Assembly (NCBI GenBank): GCA_937952395.1
Contig: CALFYV010000090.1
Span: 124,001-188,000, forward strand
From: an uncultured Bacteriovoracaceae bacterium
GTDB lineage: Bacteria > Bdellovibrionota > Bacteriovoracia > Bacteriovoracales > Bacteriovoracaceae
DNA: 64,000 nt
Direction of reading: 5' to 3'
The translations under genes were made by a program, and so were the position numbers. The notes under the pieces were generated by a model. That model was not told the DNA's origin, made no database searches, and saw nothing but the letters and a program-made list of their open reading frames with translations. The first letter of the stretch is position 1. Every line of letters starts with the position of its first letter. Below are positions 32,455 through 41,821 of the stretch, piece after piece.

Positions 32455-34817
32455 ATAAAGAAAAATTTCTTTCTGAAGAAGAATTTTCTTCTGTATTAGA
32501 TTCTAGATTTACTCGATATGCTTTTATGTCGCTGGAAGATCGTGCCCTTCCAGATGCCCGAGATGGTTTAAAACCATCACAAAGACGGGTGTTGGTGGCA
32601 ATGAATGATCTTCATTTATCCTCTACCAGTGTTACAGAGAAGTCTGCCAAGATTTGTGGCGATACATCGGGCAACTATCATCCACACGGCGAAGCCGTAG
32701 TTTATCCTACGATGTATCGACTGGCGCAGCCTTGGGTAATGAGATATCCATTACTCATAGGACAGGGTAACTTTGGAAATGTAGATGGCGATCCACCGGC
32801 TGCGATGCGATACACTGAAGCAAAGCTTTCACAAATGGGTGAAGCAATGCTTCGTGATTTGTCTGAAGATGTTGTTGCTTATGAATCAAATTATAATGAA
32901 AAAAGAAAAGAACCGACAATACTTCCGGCTTTCTTTCCAAATTTATTGGCCAATGGTTGCGAAGGCATTGCTGTTGGCTGGGCAACTAAAATGTTGCCTC
33001 ACAACATAAAAGAACTCGCAGCAATAGTAAAGAAATATATTTCCAACCCCAACACCAGAATATCAAGCTATTTGAAATTAATGCCAGGTCCGGATTTTCC
33101 TACTGGCGGGAAAATCTTAGGTCAACAAGGTGTGTTGGATTACTATACTAGTGGCCGAGGAACCATTAAGGTAGAAGGCACATATGCAATTGATAAAAAA
33201 TCAATTGTAGTAACAGAACTGCCTTATCAATCTAGTCCTGATCAACTTTGCAATGAAATTAAAAATTTAGTTGAATCAGGTAAAATTGATGGTATTGTCG
33301 ATTTAAAAAACCTGTCTTCCAAAAAAACAGGTATAAATGTTGTAATTCAAACTGGTAAAGGCAGTAATGTTCCTTTAATTTTGAATGGTTTGCTTAAACA
33401 TACGTGTTTGAGAAAATCGATATCAGTTAATCAAACAGTTTTAATTGACGGAAAAGTTGTTCCTGAAGCTTCGCTCCCCCAGCTAATTAAAGCTTTTGTA
33501 GATCATCGTAAAGAGGTATTAGTAAACAAATATCAAGCTGAACTAAAATGTTCATTAGCTCGTGTTCACATCTTGGAAGGTTTGATTGGCATCGTTGATA
33601 AAATTGATGCTGTAATTGAGTTGATTAGAAACAGCGATGATCCTGAGGATGCTGAGAAGAAGTTAATTTTTCGAAAGTTTGTAAAAACCTTAGAGCAAGC
33701 TAAAGCTGTGTTGTCTATTACTTTAAGACAATTAACCAAACTCGAAGGTAAAAAATTATTGGAAGAGCGTGATAAACTTAAAAAAAGAATCAAGTGGCTC
33801 AAGAAAGTAGTGGCCGACGAAAAGGAGATTCTCGCATTGATTGTACAAGAACAAAATGAAATTATCAAAGATTTTGGCGATGATCGTAAAACAGAAATGG
33901 TCGAAGATGTAGAAGAGATTTCAGAGGAAGATTTAATCAAGGATGAAAATCTAACCATTACGCTGACTGGAAATGGTTATATTAAAGCCTTTCCTGCGGG
34001 CAAAACTCCCTCTCTAGAAGATGCATTTGTTGTTTTGAATACTAAAAGTAAAGATAGTGTTTTGTTTTTAACAAATACAGGTTTTGTATATCAAAGAATG
34101 GCTTATTTAATTCCTCAAGATTCAAGGATGAAAAAAGGCTTACATGTCAGCAGCTTGCTGGATTTGAAGGTAGATGAAAAAGTCGTTAGCATGTTCCTTT
34201 TAGAGGAAAAAAGCTTTGTATTAATTGTAACCAAAAATGGGGTTATCAAAAGAAGTGAATCACAAACATATGAAACTACTCGCACCAACGGTATAGGTGG
34301 AATTAATTTGAATAAAGGTGATGAAGTAGTTTTTGCTGGAATAACTGATGGAAAGAAAGACATTTTCATTGTAACAAAACACGGCTATCTTGTTAGATAT
34401 TCAGAAGAAATAGTTCCCGTTCAAGGCAGATTAACCAAAGGTAGTCGAGCATTAAAAATGGATTATGAAGATGATGTAGCAGCAGTTTTTACTCTTGACC
34501 CAAAAGATATATCTGATATCCTAGTAATTACTGAGAATGGATTTGGCAAACGTAATAGTAATAAAGATTACAAATGTTCTAATAATCGCCAAATTAGAGG
34601 CTCTTCTATAGTTAGCAAAACATCCTTGAGAAAAACTGGTGATGTTGTTGGGGCTTGTTTAATTGATAAAAATGATATTTTGATTCTTACTGATATTGGT
34701 ATATTTAGGATCGGTCCAAGTAGCATTAGGCAGACAACTAGAAATGCTAACGGGCGACTTTTGGTTAAATTGGAATCTGGGCAAGTAGTCACAAAAATAG
34801 CACAAGCATATGGTTAA
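32451..34817 (+). CDS. gyrA: type II topoisomerase subunit A (GyrA/ParC)
   Basis: 788 aa. N-terminal breakage-reunion domain: DARDGLKPSQRRVLVAM, GNYHPHGEAVVYPTMYRLAQ, GNVDGDPPAAMRYTEAKL with catalytic Tyr121. The C-terminal half from about residue 500 shows repeated strands of a beta-pinwheel (VLFLTNTGFVYQR; FVLIVTKNGVIKRS; ILILTDIGIFRIG). No exact GyrA box is visible, so whether it supercoils (gyrase) or decatenates (Topo IV) is open. It overlaps the AAA+ gene by 8 nt. Confidence 0.92.
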   Translation: MNKEKFLSEEEFSSVLDSRFTRYAFMSLEDRALPDARDGLKPSQRRVLVAMNDLHLSSTSVTEKSAKICGDTSGNYHPHGEAVVYPTMYRLAQPWVMRYPLLIGQGNFGNVDGDPPAAMRYTEAKLSQMGEAMLRDLSEDVVAYESNYNEKRKEPTILPAFFPNLLANGCEGIAVGWATKMLPHNIKELAAIVKKYISNPNTRISSYLKLMPGPDFPTGGKILGQQGVLDYYTSGRGTIKVEGTYAIDKKSIVVTELPYQSSPDQLCNEIKNLVESGKIDGIVDLKNLSSKKTGINVVIQTGKGSNVPLILNGLLKHTCLRKSISVNQTVLIDGKVVPEASLPQLIKAFVDHRKEVLVNKYQAELKCSLARVHILEGLIGIVDKIDAVIELIRNSDDPEDAEKKLIFRKFVKTLEQAKAVLSITLRQLTKLEGKKLLEERDKLKKRIKWLKKVVADEKEILALIVQEQNEIIKDFGDDRKTEMVEDVEEISEEDLIKDENLTITLTGNGYIKAFPAGKTPSLEDAFVVLNTKSKDSVLFLTNTGFVYQRMAYLIPQDSRMKKGLHVSSLLDLKVDEKVVSMFLLEEKSFVLIVTKNGVIKRSESQTYETTRTNGIGGINLNKGDEVVFAGITDGKKDIFIVTKHGYLVRYSEEIVPVQGRLTKGSRALKMDYEDDVAAVFTLDPKDISDILVITENGFGKRNSNKDYKCSNNRQIRGSSIVSKTSLRKTGDVVGACLIDKNDILILTDIGIFRIGPSSIRQTTRNANGRLLVKLESGQVVTKIAQAYG

Positions 34818-35793
34818 TCTTGACGATTTAGAATTAAATGATATTTTGAGCCGCTCGGGTCGGCCTGCTGTTCACGTTCGCCGGCGTCGAAATGATCAAG
34901 GAGAAGTTTTGAGTAACGAGTCATCATCTCACTATCAATGGACATCTTCTGACGGGGATAAATTTTTTCCTGCTGGTCGTCCATATAACACATTGCCACC
35001 CGGTTTATGGGAGCCTAAATATTGCCATAGTCGAGGTTATTTTTGCGAGAAACTTAAATGTAATACAAATGATCTCTTAGAGTTTCCTGAAACACATTGT
35101 GAACGTGTTGTTAAAGAAATTAGAAAATTTTGGGATCGTGAAGAACGTTTTCGTAAAAACAATCTTGTGTATAAACGTGGAATCATATTATGGGGTCCAC
35201 CTGGCTCTGGTAAAAGCAGCACGATAAAACTTGTATTAAAGGATGTGTTTGAAAGAAATGGAGTTGCAATGAAGTTCGATCAACCTCCAATGTTTTTAGA
35301 GGTTGTTAGAATTTTCAGAAAAATAGAACCCAATACTCCTCTTGTTGTTTTGATGGAAGACATTGATGCAATTATTGAGGAATGGGGTGAAACAGATGTT
35401 CTTAATATTTTAGATGGTGTCGAAGTATTAGACAAAGTTGTATATTTAGCAACAACCAATTATCCAGAAAAACTTGGCGAGAGAATCATTAATCGTCCAA
35501 GTCGATTTGATCGTAGATTCAAAATGCCACATCCTGGCAGGAAATCTCGTCGCCTTTATTTTGAACACTTGTTAAAAACAAATGAATATCAAATTGATAT
35601 AGACAAGTGGGTAAAAGACACCGAGGGAATGTCAATTTCCCATCTTAAAGAGTTATTTATTGCTGTTTGTATTTTAGAAGATGATTATAAAAGCGTAATT
35701 AAAACATTGCAAACAATGGTAGAAGAGACTGTTTCTTCTAATGAAGATGGCAATAATCTCGGTTTCGCCCAATTTAAAAACGAGGAAGATTGA
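34810..35793 (+). CDS. AAA+ ATPase (BCS1/FtsH-like core)
   Basis: 327 aa. Walker A GPPGSGKSST (about residue 129), Walker B VVLMEDIDAII, sensor 1 LATTNYPE, arginine finger region NRPSRFDRRF. N-terminal 120 residues are a private domain with a basic start (HVRRRRNDQGE). No protease domain. It overlaps gyrA and is thus likely made with the topoisomerase; could be a remodeller or helicase loader. Confidence 0.82.
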   Translation: MVNLDDLELNDILSRSGRPAVHVRRRRNDQGEVLSNESSSHYQWTSSDGDKFFPAGRPYNTLPPGLWEPKYCHSRGYFCEKLKCNTNDLLEFPETHCERVVKEIRKFWDREERFRKNNLVYKRGIILWGPPGSGKSSTIKLVLKDVFERNGVAMKFDQPPMFLEVVRIFRKIEPNTPLVVLMEDIDAIIEEWGETDVLNILDGVEVLDKVVYLATTNYPEKLGERIINRPSRFDRRFKMPHPGRKSRRLYFEHLLKTNEYQIDIDKWVKDTEGMSISHLKELFIAVCILEDDYKSVIKTLQTMVEETVSSNEDGNNLGFAQFKNEED

Positions 35794-36011
35794 TGAAAAG
35801 ATTCTTTTATCACTACAATCGCCCGGCCTCTCAACAAAGGGGCAAACCAACTATTTCGGTGCATTATGATAATAAATGTCATTTGGTAGATGGGGTAGAG
35901 GTTAAAGTTCCAACAATTAGTCGGATCAATCCTAAGCGTTCTCCTAAATTTGTTATGATAGGAAAATGTAAAGATTTTAAAATTAAAAAAGGTGTTGCAA
36001 TTATATCATGA
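35793..36011 (+). CDS. small basic protein, unknown
   Basis: 72 aa. GAGGA 7 nt before the ATG at 35793, which overlaps the upstream TGA. Basic, beta-like (KPTISVHYDNKCHLVDG, KFVMIGKCKDFKIKKG). Confidence 0.5.
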   Translation: MKRFFYHYNRPASQQRGKPTISVHYDNKCHLVDGVEVKVPTISRINPKRSPKFVMIGKCKDFKIKKGVAIIS

Positions 36012-36235
36012 CTGTTGGCGAATTAATTCAAGCATTGAAACAACATGACAAAGATTTACAGGTGACTATGCCATCTGATGATGGATTTGATTTATATGAA
36101 GATATAAATGGTGCTTATCCAATTGAATTGGATAGAAATTTCTCATATCAACTTCATAGTAAATCACAAGACAGAACGAGGAGAAGCGGTTGCACAGGAC
36201 CAGGAACTAAATGTGTGGTATTAAGAACTTGGTAA
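36008..36235 (+). CDS. small conserved phage protein
   Basis: 75 aa. MTVGELIQALKQHDKDLQVTM is the usual opening of a common phage/bacterial small protein type (a helix then V-x-V strand), function unknown. C-terminal Cys pair in RSGCTGPGTKCVV. Confidence 0.55.
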   Translation: MTVGELIQALKQHDKDLQVTMPSDDGFDLYEDINGAYPIELDRNFSYQLHSKSQDRTRRSGCTGPGTKCVVLRTW

Positions 36236-36250
36236 AATAAGAAGGATATT

Positions 36251-36733
36251 ATGCTTAAACGAATTATTTCTGGCGCTCAAAGCGGGGCAGGTTTAGCGGG
36301 ATTAAAAGTTGCTAAAGATTTCGGTTTAGAGACGGGCGGTTCAATTCCTAAGGGGTGGATTACTACTGACGGACCACATCCAGAATACGCTGAATTATAT
36401 AATATTGTTGAACACTATAGTCCAAAATATCCTCCACGAACGTTCAAAAATGTTCGTGATTCTGATGGCACTATTCGGCTGGCTTTTAATTTCAACTCTC
36501 CAGGTGAGATATGTACTTTGAAGGCTTTGGATCAATATTTGAAGCCTTATATGGATGTTGATTTGAATAACCCCGGTCCTGCCCAGGAAGTTGCAGATTG
36601 GATTGTTGACAACAGTATAGAAACACTCAATATTGCAGGTAATTCAGAAAAAACCTATAAAGGGACGGAAGAAGCTGTTTATAATTATTTAAAAGAGGTT
36701 TTATCTTTATTGGATTTTAAAGAAAATGATTGA
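36251..36733 (+). CDS. putative molybdenum-carrier-like SLOG protein
   Basis: 160 aa. IISGAQSGAGLAGLKVAKDFG followed by TGGSIPKGW, then RTFKNVRDSDGTIRLAF and LNIAGNSEKTYKG are the landmarks of the Rossmann-like Moco-carrier/YpsA-like group (usually SGGQTGADRAAL...GG-x-x-PKG). The usual D-R after GA is replaced by GL, so nucleotide binding may be altered. Good ribosome site (AAGGA). Role in phage unknown; related SLOG folds bind nucleotides or signals. Confidence 0.7.
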   Translation: MLKRIISGAQSGAGLAGLKVAKDFGLETGGSIPKGWITTDGPHPEYAELYNIVEHYSPKYPPRTFKNVRDSDGTIRLAFNFNSPGEICTLKALDQYLKPYMDVDLNNPGPAQEVADWIVDNSIETLNIAGNSEKTYKGTEEAVYNYLKEVLSLLDFKEND

Positions 36734-36911
36734 TTTAATTGTTGATTTTGATGAAAAATTTGGCTTTACTTTGCGGCGAAGCAATCAGGAAGATATTAGC
36801 AGTTTTAGTAAAGATGGATTTCAATTTGCTTTGAAATGTGCCAAGAAAATTGTTCGTCATTCTGGTTATGATAAAATTGTCATTACTAAAGAAGCAGCAA
36901 AAATGATCTAG
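36726..36911 (+). CDS. small unknown protein
   Basis: 61 aa, overlapping the previous end by 8 nt. IDLIVDFDEKFGFTLRRS then FQFALKCAKKIVRHSGY: strand plus helix. Function unknown. Confidence 0.5.
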   Translation: MIDLIVDFDEKFGFTLRRSNQEDISSFSKDGFQFALKCAKKIVRHSGYDKIVITKEAAKMI

Positions 36912-36944
36912 TTAATTTCCGATATATCAGTTAGTATATTTTTA

Positions 36945-39578
36945 ATGTTAGATGATGTAAGAAATAAAATAATCAAACTATGCCGCACAAGGCAAAAAGA
37001 GCTTGGCTTAGATGACGAAGTTCATAATAATCGTCTGCTCTTAGAAATAAAAGAAATAGACACACAAATTGCCCATGAATATTTCTACGATCTTTATGAG
37101 AAACAAGCCAAGTTTGCTTATAATGAAAATAATCTTTTAGTGGCATATCTTCTTGGTTTGACTGATGATTTTGACATCAATTCAGACCCGACATATATCC
37201 AGGGCGACATGCCGGATATTGATTCTGACTTTAATCCCATTGTTCGTGACTATCTGAAAAATGAATGGGCTATCAAACAATTTGGCGAAGACAAAGTTTG
37301 TGCCATTGGTAATTACACAACTTTTGGCATTAAATCTTCTTTGATTGATATGGCTCGTGTCCACGGCAAAGATCGTGGAGAAATTCTTAAATTAACCACC
37401 AAATTAGGATTGAAAGATGATGATGGCAAAGCTCTTACTTGGGAAAGAGCTTTAGAACAACATCCTGATTTGGCAAAATATTGCGAAGAAAATCCAGACG
37501 TAGCCGATGCGGCTAGAAGATTATTGCATCGTAATCGTGGCATGGGTGTGCATGCTGGTGGTTTAATTATATCCAATACGCCAATTGATTCATTAGTTCC
37601 ATTAGTTAGAGGAAAAGATGGTCAACATGTCTCAGCATTTGTAGAAGGATTACATGGAACTGACTTGGGACCGTTAGGGTTGATTAAATTTGACTTATTG
37701 GTAATTACTAATTTGATGCAAATTGCAATTGCTTGCAAATTAATTAAGGAAAGACACAATATAGAGTCTATATGTGCTCTCCCTGGCCAGTCAGATTGGT
37801 CGGATACCACTTATTTAAACGATCCAGAAGCTTTGGTTGTTGCCGACGAAGGGAAGTTGAAGTGTATATTTCAATTTGATAGTGATGGAATTAGAAGACT
37901 TGTTCGTTCGGGCGGTGTTGGTTCTTTTGATGATTTAGTTGCGTATGCTTCACTTTATCGTCCTGGCCCTATGGGCAAGGGAATGCATGACGTATATGTC
38001 AAAAGAAAAAGAGGCCAAGAGGAATATGAATTGCATCCTATATTACAGCCAATTCTGGGCAGTACTTACGGCGTCTTAGTCTTTCAGGAACAAATTCTGA
38101 AGATTTTGAATGTAGTTGGTAAGATTCCCGAAATGCACACAGAGATTGTGCGAAAAGCCATTAGTAAGAAGAAAGCGGAGATTTTTGGCAAATATAAAGA
38201 CATGTTCGTTTCAAACGGCCAGAAAGTCTTAGGTTGGTCACAAGAACAAGTAGAAGATTTATGGGATCAAATCGCTGCTTTTGCTGAATATGGTTTTAAC
38301 AAGTCTCATGCCGTAGAATACAGTGTTATCAGCAGTCGTCTTCTATGGCTAAAAACTCATTATCCTTTAGAGTTCTTTACAGCCATTCTAAGTTGTGAAA
38401 AAGAAGATAGTAAAGTAAAAGAATATAAACAAGAGGCAGAAGAGTTTGGTGTTCCTATTAAGCGTGTGTGTTTAAATAAATCTAAAGTAAAATTTGCCAT
38501 TGTTGACGAGACAATTTATATGGGGTTTTCTAATATCAAAGGCATGGGTGAAGAAATTGCAGAAAAAGTGGTATCCAACCAACCTTATTCTTCATTCGAA
38601 GATTTTCTTCATCGTTTCGGAACAGATGCCAAAGTGGTTAAACCATTGATTGCTTTAAGGTTGTTTGATGGCGACCCATTAGCTTTGTATGAATATTATG
38701 AGTATTATAAGGCCGAAAATAAAAAGTTTGTTGAACGAACAAAACGATATGAAACCACTCGACAAAACCTGGCAGATACAGCTTGTGATGCTTTGAAGCG
38801 AGAGTCAAGAGATTGGCATATTTTGGAAGAAATACAAACAGAGGGGGTTTTTAATCCTCTGGATGAAGATACTTGTGATATTTTAGAAACAGTTATCAAG
38901 AAGTATAATCGATCTAAGAACAATTATGAAAATAAGAATTTTGAAAATCATATTGCTTCTTTTGAGGAATTTGCTCCCTCTGGAAATGTTCCTGATAGTA
39001 TGAAGCAACTTTTATGTGAGGTGCCTCAAGTAGCCGAAAGTGAATTTTATGGATTTAGTTGGGACCACTTGTTAGAAAGCAGTCCAGATTATCAGGGCGG
39101 CTGGACTTTTTCTGAATTTGATGAAGATGAAACCAAATTGGTTCGAGCTTGTGAGGTTCATATTGTTCAAAAACCTAAAAAGAAAACTTCTAAGAAAGGC
39201 ACCACATATTATGATGTAATAGTAGAGGATGCTAATTCTAGATCGGAATTAGTTCGATTTTGGGAAGATGATTATGAACGGTTTCAAGATGAATTAGAAT
39301 ATTGGGAAGGGGACGCTCGTAAGGGAAATTTTGTGTCTATGCGGCTAAAAAAACCTAGTTTTGGGTTTCGAAATTATACTTTTGATGCTCCATCTAAGCA
39401 AAACAGGTGGAAGGAAATTCCAAAAGACAAAGACAAAGACCATAGAATGATTGTATTGGCTCGCCCGACCATTTTGGATGAGTTTGAAAAAGTGGAAACC
39501 ACTTCTCACGAACAGTTAATTTCTATGGAGACTTATAACCGTTTGACAATCTACGAATTTGGTGACAATGATGACTAA
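36945..39578 (+). CDS. dnaE: DNA polymerase III alpha, C-terminal half (catalytic)
   Basis: 877 aa. Catalytic Asp pair in MPDIDSDF (D91, D93) and third Asp in IKFDLLVI (D250). Also VHAGGLIIS, ASLYRPGPMGKGM, FQEQILKIL, FNKSHAVEYSVIS, a helix-hairpin-helix (GFSNIKGMGEEIAEKVV) and an OB-like C-terminus. There is no PHP domain: that half is at 24898, ten kilobases away. The first 85 residues are private but include NNLLVAYLLGLTD, echoing SLVAYCLGITD at the end of the other half. The two proteins must associate to form a polymerase. TATATTT lies just before the ATG and no Shine-Dalgarno is seen. Confidence 0.9.
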   Translation: MLDDVRNKIIKLCRTRQKELGLDDEVHNNRLLLEIKEIDTQIAHEYFYDLYEKQAKFAYNENNLLVAYLLGLTDDFDINSDPTYIQGDMPDIDSDFNPIVRDYLKNEWAIKQFGEDKVCAIGNYTTFGIKSSLIDMARVHGKDRGEILKLTTKLGLKDDDGKALTWERALEQHPDLAKYCEENPDVADAARRLLHRNRGMGVHAGGLIISNTPIDSLVPLVRGKDGQHVSAFVEGLHGTDLGPLGLIKFDLLVITNLMQIAIACKLIKERHNIESICALPGQSDWSDTTYLNDPEALVVADEGKLKCIFQFDSDGIRRLVRSGGVGSFDDLVAYASLYRPGPMGKGMHDVYVKRKRGQEEYELHPILQPILGSTYGVLVFQEQILKILNVVGKIPEMHTEIVRKAISKKKAEIFGKYKDMFVSNGQKVLGWSQEQVEDLWDQIAAFAEYGFNKSHAVEYSVISSRLLWLKTHYPLEFFTAILSCEKEDSKVKEYKQEAEEFGVPIKRVCLNKSKVKFAIVDETIYMGFSNIKGMGEEIAEKVVSNQPYSSFEDFLHRFGTDAKVVKPLIALRLFDGDPLALYEYYEYYKAENKKFVERTKRYETTRQNLADTACDALKRESRDWHILEEIQTEGVFNPLDEDTCDILETVIKKYNRSKNNYENKNFENHIASFEEFAPSGNVPDSMKQLLCEVPQVAESEFYGFSWDHLLESSPDYQGGWTFSEFDEDETKLVRACEVHIVQKPKKKTSKKGTTYYDVIVEDANSRSELVRFWEDDYERFQDELEYWEGDARKGNFVSMRLKKPSFGFRNYTFDAPSKQNRWKEIPKDKDKDHRMIVLARPTILDEFEKVETTSHEQLISMETYNRLTIYEFGDNDD

Positions 39579-39966
39579 TGAAGAAATTGTTATTGACGAA
39601 AACAACTTTAATCAGTATTTTTTTGATGTAAGGACACACAAGCCTAAAAAAGGACAGATTATGGCTTGTTATTCCGCAATGGCAGAGTTGGTGTGTAGCA
39701 ACGAAAAAAAACAAATGATGGACTTGTTGCGAATGCACGATAAGGCTTATGCTGCAACTCAAGTGATGAGGAAGCTTTTATTTGCTTCTGAATTAGATGC
39801 TATAAAAGTTCCCAAACAAATTCTTGAAGATTTAAAAAGTGGTATGAGCGATGATGAGGTGTTGGACAAACCATATAAATATAAAATGGAAATGTTTTTC
39901 TACACGGAGCCTCAATATCTTCCTGCCGATCCTCATTGGTCAAGTATTTCACTTTTAAATTTATGA
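39565..39966 (+). CDS. conserved phage protein, unknown
   Basis: 133 aa, starts inside the end of dnaE (ATG at 39565 or 39568). NNFNQYFFDVRTHKPKKGQ and QVMRKLLFASELDA followed by EMFFYTEPQYLPADPHW are memorable blocks of a conserved phage family without known function. Placement behind the polymerase suggests a replication role. Confidence 0.65.
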   Translation, partial: TMMTNEEIVIDENNFNQYFFDVRTHKPKKGQIMACYSAMAELVCSNEKKQMMDLLRMHDKAYAATQVMRKLLFASELDAIKVPKQILEDLKSGMSDDEVLDKPYKYKMEMFFYTEPQYLPADPHWSSISLLNL

Positions 39967-39973
39967 GTTAAAT

Positions 39974-40591
39974 ATGAGCAAAAAACTTAAAAAGCTTGAT
40001 AATTATTCAAAGAAAAAAGCACCTTTTAAAGGCGCCTCAGCCCCATCATTAAATAGTCGTTATCCTGTTTATGGGATTGTGTATAAAACCTATGTGGATT
40101 GGCAAACATGCCGAGAAGGTTTCCATTATTATGTTAGTCGCAATGTTGATAAATTTTTGCTTAGATATAGGCGTGGTGCGACTGGCCGAGATATTGCCGC
40201 ATTTATTGGTAGAATTGAAAGAAAATTACAGGTTAGTCCTAGAACGCAATTTCAATACACAGGTCGCCGCCGCACAATTTGGGTCGAGCCTTCGTCTTGG
40301 TGGACAAGTAAGGGCATGCGATTTTCTTTATTCACTATCCTTTTAAGAGCAGCACAATATTACAAATGTTCTGATAGGAATTTTAAAGGTGCCCTTAATA
40401 GTGCTTTGTATATCAAGAGAACTGAAAAAGCAGTTGAAAGATTTTTACAAGGGTATACAAATTACACTAAGAAAAGCAACGGTTATAGTTATAACGGCTG
40501 GCTTGCGACGTTTTCTCGTAAAAATATTGATTTAGACAAGTTGTTGGAAAAACCAAAAAGTCCTAAAAAATCCAAGCGTAAGAAAAAATGA
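39974..40591 (+). CDS. unknown basic protein, copy 1 of a tandem pair
   Basis: 205 aa. Shares with the next gene YGIVYKTYVDWQTCREGFH (copy 2: YGVFSGKYVNWNSCRESFH), RDIAAFIGRIERKL, GMRFSLFTILLRAA and the C-terminal WL-x-TFSRK/N. It has a Lys-rich tail (KSPKKSKRKKK) that copy 2 lacks. Basic, helical; DNA or RNA binding is plausible. Function unknown. Confidence 0.65.
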   Translation: MSKKLKKLDNYSKKKAPFKGASAPSLNSRYPVYGIVYKTYVDWQTCREGFHYYVSRNVDKFLLRYRRGATGRDIAAFIGRIERKLQVSPRTQFQYTGRRRTIWVEPSSWWTSKGMRFSLFTILLRAAQYYKCSDRNFKGALNSALYIKRTEKAVERFLQGYTNYTKKSNGYSYNGWLATFSRKNIDLDKLLEKPKSPKKSKRKKK

Positions 40592-41166
40592 GCAAAAAAT
40601 TAGATAATCTTTCTGACGAAATTGTTTCTTTTTGGTGGCCATGTCCAAGTTATTACCGTGCCCAGATTGTGTATGGTGTGTTTTCTGGTAAATATGTGAA
40701 TTGGAATTCATGTAGAGAAAGTTTTCATACACTTGTGGATTCAAACACTAAAAGGTTTTTAATTAAACATTCAACAAAAACCACCCCCAGAGATATTGCC
40801 GCATTTATTGGTAGAATTGAAAGAAAATTAGGAATCAAACCTAATTCTATGACTACGTTTTGCATAACAAACGAAACAAGAACTATTTGTGTGTATCCGT
40901 CATCTTTTTGGACTCGGCATGGAATGCGATTTTCTTTATTTACAATTTTATTGAGAGCAGCTAAAAAATACAAATGTTCTAAGAGAAATTATAGAGAAAC
41001 CCTTGAGAGTAATGCATATATTAAACGAACAAAAAAAGCGGTTGATCGATTTTTGCAGGGAAATACTAAATGCAACACAACCCAGCATTCTTATGCTTAC
41101 TCTGGGTGGCTTTCGACGTTTTCTCGCAATCAACTTGATCTGAATAAAATGTTGAAAAAACCTTAA
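40588..41166 (+). CDS. unknown basic protein, copy 2 of a tandem pair
   Basis: 192 aa, ATGA overlap with copy 1. About half the residues match. At the DNA level the block from AGAGATATTGCCGCATTTA onwards is near identical for some 40 bases in both copies (near 40187 and 40791). That points to a duplication followed by divergence. Confidence 0.65.
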   Translation: MSKKLDNLSDEIVSFWWPCPSYYRAQIVYGVFSGKYVNWNSCRESFHTLVDSNTKRFLIKHSTKTTPRDIAAFIGRIERKLGIKPNSMTTFCITNETRTICVYPSSFWTRHGMRFSLFTILLRAAKKYKCSKRNYRETLESNAYIKRTKKAVDRFLQGNTKCNTTQHSYAYSGWLSTFSRNQLDLNKMLKKP

Positions 41167-41173
41167 TTTCAAC

Positions 41174-41185
41174 TATATAATTATT
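41174..41185 (+). promoter_or_regulatory. candidate TATATAA promoter, leaderless start
   Basis: TATATAA at 41174-41180, five bases before the ATG at 41186, no Shine-Dalgarno. Confidence 0.45.
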
Positions 41186-41797
41186 ATGAGTACAAATAAC
41201 GACCAATATGATCAATTTGACCAATGGGTAGATCAGTGGGACAAGGCTCAAGAGGAAGGAATCTTCGAGAAGCCTGAAACCCCACATACGCCGTCTGCTC
41301 AATCTGCCGATAGCAGCTTTTTTGGATACACAAACAATTTAAATGCCGATTCTTCTATCGAAGAGCCTGATGCTCATTATTGGGATTCGGTATATGAATT
41401 GTCTAAAGATTGTGGTGTCGAAGAAAGAAAGCTTGATGATGATCCTCATGCTGATGATTTAGATGGCGATTTGATTCAAGAGGATATCGATGTCGATCCA
41501 AAATATATGGCCGATTCTATGTTGAAATCTGCCAATCCCGTAAGACCTAGCTCAGTTGGCAAAGATCAGGATGTATCTAGTCCTGTGTCGGTTGGCGCTA
41601 CTTACGACGTTTCTGATTTAGAGCAATTGGAAAAAGTAAAAACTAAGCTTCATAATTTAATTGGAAAATTGAATGGAATGGAAGCTGTTGGCAAATCTGA
41701 TGCTAAATTAGAACAACAAATTGCTTCTTTAAGTAAACAACTTGATGAAATAAGTGATAGTTTAAATCGTAGTGTTCCTTCACAACAAGGCGATTAA
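41186..41797 (+). CDS. acidic virion-like protein
   Basis: 203 aa. Asp/Gln-rich N-terminus (QYDQFDQWVDQWDKAQEE), acidic middle (LDDDPHADDLDGDLIQEDID) and a C-terminal coil (LEKVKTKLHNLIGKLNGM; QQIASLSKQLDEISDSL). It forms its own unit with a candidate promoter and a terminator. Scaffold or internal head protein is inferred from composition only. Confidence 0.55.
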   Translation: MSTNNDQYDQFDQWVDQWDKAQEEGIFEKPETPHTPSAQSADSSFFGYTNNLNADSSIEEPDAHYWDSVYELSKDCGVEERKLDDDPHADDLDGDLIQEDIDVDPKYMADSMLKSANPVRPSSVGKDQDVSSPVSVGATYDVSDLEQLEKVKTKLHNLIGKLNGMEAVGKSDAKLEQQIASLSKQLDEISDSLNRSVPSQQGD

Positions 41798-41821
41798 ACT
41801 ATTGTATTATTTAATTTTTAT

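Noticed and set aside
24898..39578. Split intein joining the two DnaE halves
   Set aside because: No intein-like blocks, no Cys/Ser at a plausible junction, and both ends carry unrelated private sequences.
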